Below are positions 57,540 through 64,000 of a DNA stretch of 64,000 nt, one piece after another. Source of the DNA: Anadara kagoshimensis (taxonomy: Eukaryota > Mollusca > Bivalvia > Arcoida > Arcidae); assembly GCA_021292105.1 (NCBI GenBank), contig CM037869.1:29031536-29095535 (forward strand), in the 5' to 3' direction. The position numbers and the translations under genes are program-made. Position 1 is the stretch's first letter; each line of letters opens with the position of its first letter. The notes under the pieces are model-generated. The model was not told where the DNA came from, did not search any database, and worked only from the letters and a program-made list of their open reading frames with translations.

Positions 57540-58731
57540 AGATTAGCTGTGAAAGAATATTCAGAAGGGGGGTAAAAATGATAAATATAATAAACTTTTC
57601 AACTGCCTTAAAATCTACCTGGATAAGGAGAGCGATAACAAATGATTCAAAATGGATAAAATTATTTGAAACAGAAATAAAAACGAACACTTCTTCGCTG
57701 ATACTTTTCGGAAACGATTACCTAAAAGAAATTAAAACGAAAACAAGGAATAAGTTCTGGAAAGATGTTCTTAATAGCTGGGATATAATACGAAGTAAAC
57801 AAAAACTTTTAAACAATAACTTTGAAAATCAACCTATCTGGTATAATCAAGATATAACAAAGGGCGGGAAATCATTTTTCTATGAAACATATTGGAACGC
57901 AGGAATAGTGTATGTTAATGATATTTTAGATGAAAATAGTAATATACTGGATTTTGAAACATTTAAAAGAACTTACAAACTAAAAACAAATTTCTTAGAA
58001 TATGCATCTTTAAAACTTTCAATTAGAGATTATAGGTCAAAAAACCACCCCCAATATAACTTTGCACAAAAAAGCAACAACCTATTATCCCTGTAGATGT
58101 ACAGCTTATAAATAAACAGAAACCGGGTTGTAAACATATCTATAATTTTCTGAATAGTAATACAAGCAAGCCCAAATCTCAAAAGAAATGGTCAAATTTA
58201 GGTTATGAATTCACACCGGAACAATGGACACACTACTATAAGATTCCCTTTAATTGTTGCCAAGAAACTCAGTTACAATGGTTCCAGTATAGAATTATAC
58301 ATAGAATCCTTGGTACAAATTCTCTGCTAAATAAGATGAATGATAAAAATTCTAATTCATGTTCGTTTTGTAAATTATACCCAGAAACCATCGATCACCT
58401 CTTTTATGAGTGTGAAGTGACATATAGATTATGGCTTAAAACAAAACAATGGATACTAGACAAAACTCAATGTGATATAAATGTTACAAAGAATACAATC
58501 ATTTTTGGTAAAGAAGGTATTTCAACAACGAATAACTTTGAAAATTGGCTTATTATCAATACAAAATATTACATATATAAAATGAAAATGCAAAATAAAA
58601 AACCCAACTTGTTGGCTCTCAAGCCATTTATAGAAATGAAATTTAAAATTGAAAAGTATATTTTATTTAAAAATTGTAAATCCGAAGAATATAACACTCT
58701 CTGGTCTAGATGGTCGCCTCTTATTGATTAA
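57540..58731 (+). pseudogene. LINE ORF2, C-terminal domain with zinc knuckle
   Basis: Two open segments (57578-58096 and 58336-58731) joined through a short broken region. They include WIRRAITNDSKWIKLFE, FWKDVLNSWDIIR, QWFQYRIIHRILGTN and then CSFCKLYPETIDHLFYECEV, the CxxC...H...C zf-RVT-type knuckle at the end of many LINE ORF2 proteins. Stop codon at 58729-58731. Confidence 0.75.
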
Positions 58732-58930
58732 TAACACAAATACACAATCTTCGCAGGACACGTGTCATCCCGGCAACTTTTTTCTTTATCTCTGTCTTTT
58801 ACCTCTAACTTTTTATTTTCATATACTTAAAAAAATAACATTCACTGAGATAGTTATGTATGTTTATATATGTAATTTGTATATACTTTTGCAATGTAGT
58901 TTGCTTCAAATACCTCCGGATCCTGTCGAA

Positions 58931-59539
58931 CAACAAAAAAAAAAAAAAAAAAAAAAAAACTGTACATACTCACCCGTGAATAAAGATGATCATTGTAATC
59001 GCTTTGTCCGTGTAAATTCACATAGCTGTAATTCACTTTTTTGGTTTCATATTTAGCTCCAAATATAATCACAACAAAATGTTTTAGTCCGTCACCGATT
59101 TTATGGCAGAGCCAACGGTTATGTAAACACGAGCGAGTTCATTGTGCACCAATAGGTACTATATATACCATGTTGTCGTATATGTGTGTTCACACCTTCA
59201 TGCGTACGTTTGGCGGCTCCACCTTCGTGTATGTCCCTATCGGTGGGCTATATAAGTTATATGGACTCTTCCATAGTTATGGACGCTCTGCCACATTGTC
59301 GCTGACCGACTTTTCACTATATCATTATTGCACGTGATAAACAGTATAATCTTTCAATCATTGTCCATCAAGTTCAAGATAACAATCACGCCGGTTAACG
59401 GATTAATATTGTCTAGTAAGACAGGATCCCGGGGACTTGAAATCAAACGGGAAAATATTTTTGTTTATTAACCTTATTATGTTATTTACAATGTTAAAGT
59501 TGAATGTTATATAAAAAAAAAATAAATAAAAAAAAAAAA
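58931..59539 (+). other. Internal A-run and extra 3' segment of the LINE, possible 3' transduction
   Basis: A29-like run at 58931-58959 lies 200 bp after the ORF2 stop, where a LINE tail is expected. About 550 bp follow (58960-59510) without LINE character, including a moderately GC-rich part at 59090-59330. A second A-rich tail then directly abuts the target-site duplication. This arrangement is the signature of read-through of the first polyA site and mobilisation of downstream flanking DNA. Confidence 0.5.
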
Positions 59540-59712
59540 AATAACGGGTCAACATTGCACTGGACTCCGTACAAAAAATAAAGAGATAAATATAAAAATT
59601 AAAATTAAAAACTACTAAAATGAATCATAAATTTTAGTTTTATATTATCAGTGAAACATTCTTGACGTTCAACACCATTACTACTACTCCTCTACATGTC
59701 AATGTCAAAAAC

Positions 59713-60034
59713 CACTGCGGTAGCTCAGTTGGTATAGTGCTGGCTCTGTATGTGGGAGGTAGTGGGTTCGAACCCTGGCCGGGTCTGATCAAAGACTTGA
59801 AAATGGGTAGTGAATGTTCTTTTGCAAAGCACTCGGCATTTCGAAATGAAAGTGACGGTTCTTTCGGATGGGAACTTAAAATAAACGAGGTCGCAGTGGG
59901 CTTAGCACGCTAAAGACCCCTGCTATATAATGCCATCAGCGCAACACACAGGCATAATTTCTGCACCTTTGCCTATAGCTGGCGACGTCTCGATATTAGT
60001 CAAATATTCTTGACTGGGACGTTAAACACCATTT
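59713..60034 (+). repeat. tRNA-derived SINE, main family, best-preserved head
   Basis: GCGGTAGCTCAGTTGGTATAG holds a near-perfect A box (59721-59732), and GGTTCGAACCC (59765-59775) is a canonical B box. The body and end follow the family ('taatgccatcagcgcaac', 'gacgtctcgatattag', 'ttcttgactgggacgttaaacacc'). The internal pol III promoter looks intact, so this copy is a candidate recent insertion. Confidence 0.8.
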
Positions 60035-60217
60035 ATCTACTCAACTCTCAATGTCAAAACATTTCCCAGTTTATTTACGAGTTCACAGGAGTATAATCGG
60101 ATCGAAAGAGGTTCTGGAAACGGAAGTAGCCTTTTATTTACAGCACTAGGATTCTGATTACAGATTATACCAGTGTCACTTTTACAGTACTAGAAAAATC
60201 TAACTATATATTATACT

Positions 60218-60876
60218 ACTGTTTAATTCATGTCCGGCAGAGCACATGTTTTTCAAGCTTTTAGATATGAAAATCAATAAATTTTCTATTATGTCATATA
60301 CCGTTATGAAGTATGCATTTTGTCGTAATAAATGAGCACCAAGGTACATACCATCTCATTCAGAAAATAAAACGCAAAACTTTTTAAAATCCTTGCGGAG
60401 AATTTGTCATTGTTTACTTTTGGAACAGACGAACGGAAGTTGTTATCATCCGGGCAATTTCAAGTTTATCCTGGATTTGTCTATTCATCGTGGGTACGAT
60501 AACGTAGCAAGGGGAAACAACTCCTACAATTTGGTTGTTTACAGCTACTGTTTTTCTTTGGGTAGTCTCCCTTTAGTCAGACGATCCTACCGGTGTGAAA
60601 AAATGGAGTCGTCGTACATGCGCAGTTCAATACTTCTGAGCCATATGTTTTACACTTCCTGTCGTCTGTATGGCTCCAATGCATAGTTTAGATCCCCGCA
60701 AGGATTTTAAAAAGTTTTACGTTTTATTTTCTGAATGACATGGTATGTACCCTGGTGCTCATTTATTACGACAAAATGCATACTTCATAACGGTATATGA
60801 CATAATAGAAAATTATTTGATTTTCATATCTAAAAGCTTGAAAAACATGTGCTCTGCCGGACATGAATTAAACAGT
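60218..60876. repeat. Large inverted repeat: 181-bp arms, 296-bp loop
   Basis: The left arm (60218-60398) starts ACTGTTTAATTCATGTCCGG and ends 'tttttaaaatccttgcgg'. The right arm (60695-60876) is its inverse with about 10 differences, beginning 'ccgcaaggattttaaaaag'. The loop is richer in GC than its surroundings, with CCGGAAG-like and CGTCGT-like words and small frames. Both outer flanks carry 'ctaa/attacagattata.cag' words (60150-60215; 60885-60980), apparently part of the same family. Confidence 0.8.
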
Positions 60877-61171
60877 AGTGTAAATTTTACAACAGTAGAG
60901 AAATCTAATCACAGATTATAGCAGTGTAAATTTTTCAGCACTAGGAAAATTTAATTACAGATTATACCAGATAAGCAAAATATGATAAGGGACGACATGT
61001 TTGTTGGTACTATGGTAATTTTATAATATAAATAGATTTAACCATGGTGCTCAAATATTAATTTTAATTTAAGTCCTTGCAACAATTTTTATAATGCCTA
61101 ATGTTGCAGATCTGTATTAATTTTATATCTTTTTACATCTTTAAACATAATTAATTATAACATTTTTTTAG

Positions 61172-61704
61172 TATGGAGTCAAGGGAACAGTACTCGGAAA
61201 AAAAGAGATAGAAAATGTCACCATATTTCATGTTAAACGCAAAATGGATAGATTTGTGGGTGATAACACCACTAAATGTACAATCAAATTATACGAAAAT
61301 TTACTCGAACAATTGTCAGTGGATAATTCATGCGGATCTTCCAAAACAAGTTCTTCTTGACAACCACCAGTTCAACCAAAATTCAAAATTTTGATACGCC
61401 AGATAATGAAGTCGCCATTAAAAGTAAAGAAAAACGGGGCTCCATTAAACAAGTTATCTCTTCACAAAACAAATATCCTTCATGCGACAAAGATTTGGAA
61501 GCAGCCAAAACCATCAGATACAGACTGCAAAACAAAAACAATTGCTTTAAAGAAGCTGTTTATTTTCAAGATTTTCAACAGATACATCGTCTAGTTGCTT
61601 TTGGCATCTCCACGGATAAAACTCTTGCTGTAAAACAATGCAATAAATCTCAAAGAAAATTTGGACCAACTAGAGGACTTTCTTCTCGACATTCAGTAGG
61701 TTAA
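61172..61704 (+). CDS. Unidentified exon(s), two overlapping frames
   Basis: After a strong acceptor (catttttttag, 61161-61171) a phase-0 frame of 62 codons begins YGVKGTVLGKKEIENVTIFH, continues HVKRKMDRFVGDNTTKC, and ends in a Ser-rich stretch at a stop (61358-61360). An overlapping second frame, open from about 61330 to 61704, continues with a Ser/Lys-rich sequence ending TRGLSSRHSVG. The compositions join naturally if one frameshift occurred near 61355, but a genuine end at 61360 is equally possible. I recognise no family. Confidence 0.4.
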
Positions 61705-62594
61705 AGTTGTTGTACCTAAGGATTCAGAAAAATAGGGGATCTATGGAAATTATTTCAAAACTTTATCTGTGAACAGCATTTTACATTGCTTGCAACTGTG
61801 GACAAATTATTTATTATTGTTAGAAACTGTAAGAAACAGTTCCTTTTAAAGATATAGTGACGTTTTTTTAATGTATACATGTTATACTGAAAATCTTGAT
61901 GTAAATGTAGTTTTCAAATATTTCTATTTGTAACATTTACATGTACATTGCAGTCAGTGACTTATTGGACGTTGTCGTATTCCTATTAAAACAGTCAAAT
62001 ATTCCTATTAAAACAGTCAAAACATGTCATACTGTCAACATGTAAAGAAACTTTTAAGTAATTTACATTTTTACTCTTAAATATTAAATTGTTTTAAAAT
62101 TCCTTTTGCAAATGTTTCATTAACTTGGTTCTATGGTGTTCACTAAAGTATTTGAGTAGGAATGTAGGGAAATATTTTTGTTGTTTCATGTAAAAATTCA
62201 CATTTAAATTCTTAAACCTATTGAATACTATTTCTTTGAAACAAATATTAACAGGGCCATTGAGACTTGGCAATATCTGTTTGTCCTAAGGACATATCCA
62301 ATGATTTTCATCGTCCCTCCGATTGACACAGGATTAATTCATTTTAGCATGTAAAACGGCTAAGTTTTTGTTGGCAATTTTCATTTTTATGAAGTATTGA
62401 ATTCCACGACTAAACGTACTTTTGTTGTATCTGTGTAAAGAATTTCTAGAAAGAATCTATTCATTAAAGATGTTAAAAGTAAAATTGGGTGTGTTTTATT
62501 CACAGAATGGCATTTGTCATTACATGATTTTGATCTCCAATGTGAATTAATGAATATGTTTGAGTTTGTGTAATGTTGTCATATATTAAATTCC

Positions 62595-63134
62595 ATATTA
62601 TACCAGTTTTATATTTACAGCACTAGATATACAATTTCTTATCAGTAGCGCTTGGACCAAAATTATGAAAACAAACTTAATTTGAAGATGTTGAAAAGTT
62701 ACCCAAAGGACCAAAATATTTTTTTTTAAGCCAAGAAAATACTTTGTATGAGGGATTATACCTTAGTTTTTTAGAAAATTTAGACAATTATAGTATATTT
62801 CTGACAATAATACGAAATTATTGCCTACTGAGTTTGTGATATCCTCGGGCCACCAACAGAGATATCGGCTCAGGGGTTTAAATTACATATTATACCAGTT
62901 TTATATTTACAGCACTAGACGGCCGTTTCGGAATACAATTCCTCATCAGAAGCGCTTGGGCTACAATTATTTTGAAGATGTTGAAAAGCTACCCAACGGA
63001 TTAAAATATATCTTACCAAATTAAGCTAAGGAAATACTTTGCATGAGGGAGTGAGTATACGTTTGTTTTTAGGAAATTTAGACAATCGTAGTATATTTCT
63101 GACAATAAACGAAATTATTGCCTACTGAGTTTTA
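62595..63134. repeat. Tandem duplication of a ~292-bp unit
   Basis: Both copies begin 'atattataccagttttatatttacagcactaga' (62595, 62887) and end 'gaaattattgcctactgagttt'. The second copy has an extra 'cggccgtttcggaatacaat' segment, whereas the first has a 15-bp insertion in 'aaaattatgaaaacaaacttaat'. Non-coding. Confidence 0.75.
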
Positions 63135-64000
63135 AAATTATATTTTATTTCGTGCAATGCGATGGATGTATTGAATCCAGCAGGAATTATATGTTAATTT
63201 CATGATGTAGTTAATGTTGCAACAAAAATTTCAGACCTTCTAATTATTGATTACTTTTGTCTCAATTTATTGATATCAACCACCTCAACTCAACATACAG
63301 GATAAAGTAAGAGTCTGCATTTCTCTGTTAAATAATGATTTGAAATTTTGCTGAAGCCCCAGATACGATATGTCCCCTCCTCTCCTGGTTGACAGAATTT
63401 ATTGAAAATGCAAATGCATACTTCATATATGAATGTGGTTGTGCGTATTATTATGCTTTGGCTTGTTTCAAGAAATTTTGATGTGACCATTAAGAATACA
63501 TGTAGTTACTAAAAATTTTATAAACATGTATCATCTTAAGATAACTTCCGAATACAACTAAAAAAACTTGGTACATGTATGCAGTGATTCTGAAAGTATT
63601 TTGACCATTCCCAGACCGAACACACAATTTTGTAAATTTGTGCCAATATTCCAATGTAAAAATTTTACTGGACCGAACCAATTTTTATCGGACATTTGTG
63701 TTGGTTCGGCGAGTTTCGGAATCATTGATGTATGCAAGAAATACACAAAAAAGTACGCGTAGACCTGATCATGATGAAAATTGCAACTCTTTGTACTTGT
63801 GTTTTACCTAATGGATGAAAATTATTGCAGATAGTTGCTTGCGTATATGTTCAGCTCATTAAGCTCTACAAAAGTCCGATTAGACCATATTTGTCAGATC
63901 ACCCCTTTTACAGTAGTTGGTAATGCCCCTTAACAGGTTGAAAAATGTATTTTTCTGACCGTAACTGTTTACTTGGGATAAAAACCTAGTATAAACGAAC
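63135..64000. other. Stretch with no recognised gene
   Basis: AT-rich DNA with a short inverted word around 63615-63720 (ccgaaccaa / ttggttcgg). No motif-bearing frame. Confidence 0.4.

Larger units (their letters stand above)
55428..59539 (+). mobile_element. 5'-truncated LINE (L1/Tx1-like) with 16-bp target-site duplication
   Basis: The 16-bp sequence AATAACGGGTCAACAT occurs at 55412-55427 and again at 59540-59555, immediately after an A-rich tail (59511-59539). Between them lies a LINE lacking the start of its endonuclease. Order: endonuclease C-terminus, RT, C-terminal zinc knuckle, 3' UTR with an A-run at 58931-58959, about 550 bp more, and the final A-rich tail. It is in the same orientation as the YqaJ fragment and opposite to the exon it interrupts. 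Frameshifts and stops in RT make it inactive. Confidence 0.85.
55261..59565 (-). pseudogene. Transposase-like exon (coiled coil plus HTH region), split by a LINE
   Basis: The minus-strand exon begins near 59565 (after '...tttttgtacggag'), runs to 59540, is interrupted by the LINE, and resumes at 55427 down to the donor tataa|gtaagt at 55261. The two parts encode QCNVDPLL, then KENIRLKKENEELRTQISKL (a coiled coil). After an A7 run (plus-strand T7, 55329-55335) the sensible frame shifts by one: LYIGLPSFAIFLWLY. The 'FYTGLPSF--F--L' type motif marks the HTH_Tnp_4-like region ahead of the DDE nuclease in IS5/Harbinger-like and ISL2EU-like transposases. Broken by both the insertion and the frameshift. 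Confidence 0.6.

Overview
The window reads as nuclear DNA of a marine bivalve or closely related mollusc. It is AT-rich and intron-rich. It is filled with tRNA-derived SINEs, foldback/TIR elements, several kinds of decayed LINE, and elements opening with AACAAGAGGCCCATGGGCCT that carry ~145-bp internal tandem arrays and end in a hairpin plus CTAA. That last class resembles the Helentron-type non-autonomous elements (pearl/CvA/HINE type) known from oysters and other bivalves. The species call is inference; no organellar or rRNA marker is present. A run of exactly 1000 N (46473-47472) is a scaffold gap.

Genic content, left to right. (1) A minus-strand exon at 353-602 encodes the N-terminal part of VWA8, a mitochondrial AAA-type ATPase; the rest of the gene lies outside the window. 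(2) A minus-strand RecQ-like helicase has recognisable exons at 21585-21429, 20295-20151 and 10085-9241. It covers motif Ia to motif VI and a C-terminal Cys cluster, but carries a frameshift and an altered motif VI, so it is probably a decaying copy. (3) A minus-strand SET-domain methyltransferase-like gene runs from about 44.2 kb (possibly 45.7 kb) down to 33.57 kb. It has two SET exons, a Ser/Asp/Glu-rich exon, three paralogous acidic cassette exons all in phase 1-1, a 20-nt microexon, and a last exon with a Trp-rich domain. (4) Minus-strand exons at 51209-51039 and 50678-50577 encode a linker plus coiled coil typical of THAP/DDE-transposase-like proteins. (5) At 54.96-59.57 kb a plus-strand YqaJ-nuclease fragment faces a minus-strand coiled-coil/HTH transposase-like exon. 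That exon is split by a 4.1-kb LINE with a 16-bp target-site duplication and a second, downstream A-tail. (6) An unidentified plus-strand exon lies at 61172-61704.

Mobile DNA fills most of the rest: Helentron-like elements (4974, 17251, 19390, 28749 and fragments), a three-layer nest of a palindromic element and two hAT elements (11.0-13.06 kb), other hAT and pogo-type MITEs, foldback elements, at least four LINE relics, and about a dozen copies of one tRNA-SINE family. Tandem arrays occur at 16.6, 22.3-22.9, 39.6-40.1, 50.0-50.3 and 62.6-63.1 kb.

The annotated genes do not form a pathway. The most noteworthy parts are the SET gene with its repeated cassette exons and the YqaJ/transposase-like locus with its LINE insertion. 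All exon limits were inferred by eye from splice signals, reading-frame phase and family motifs. Transcript data were not available.
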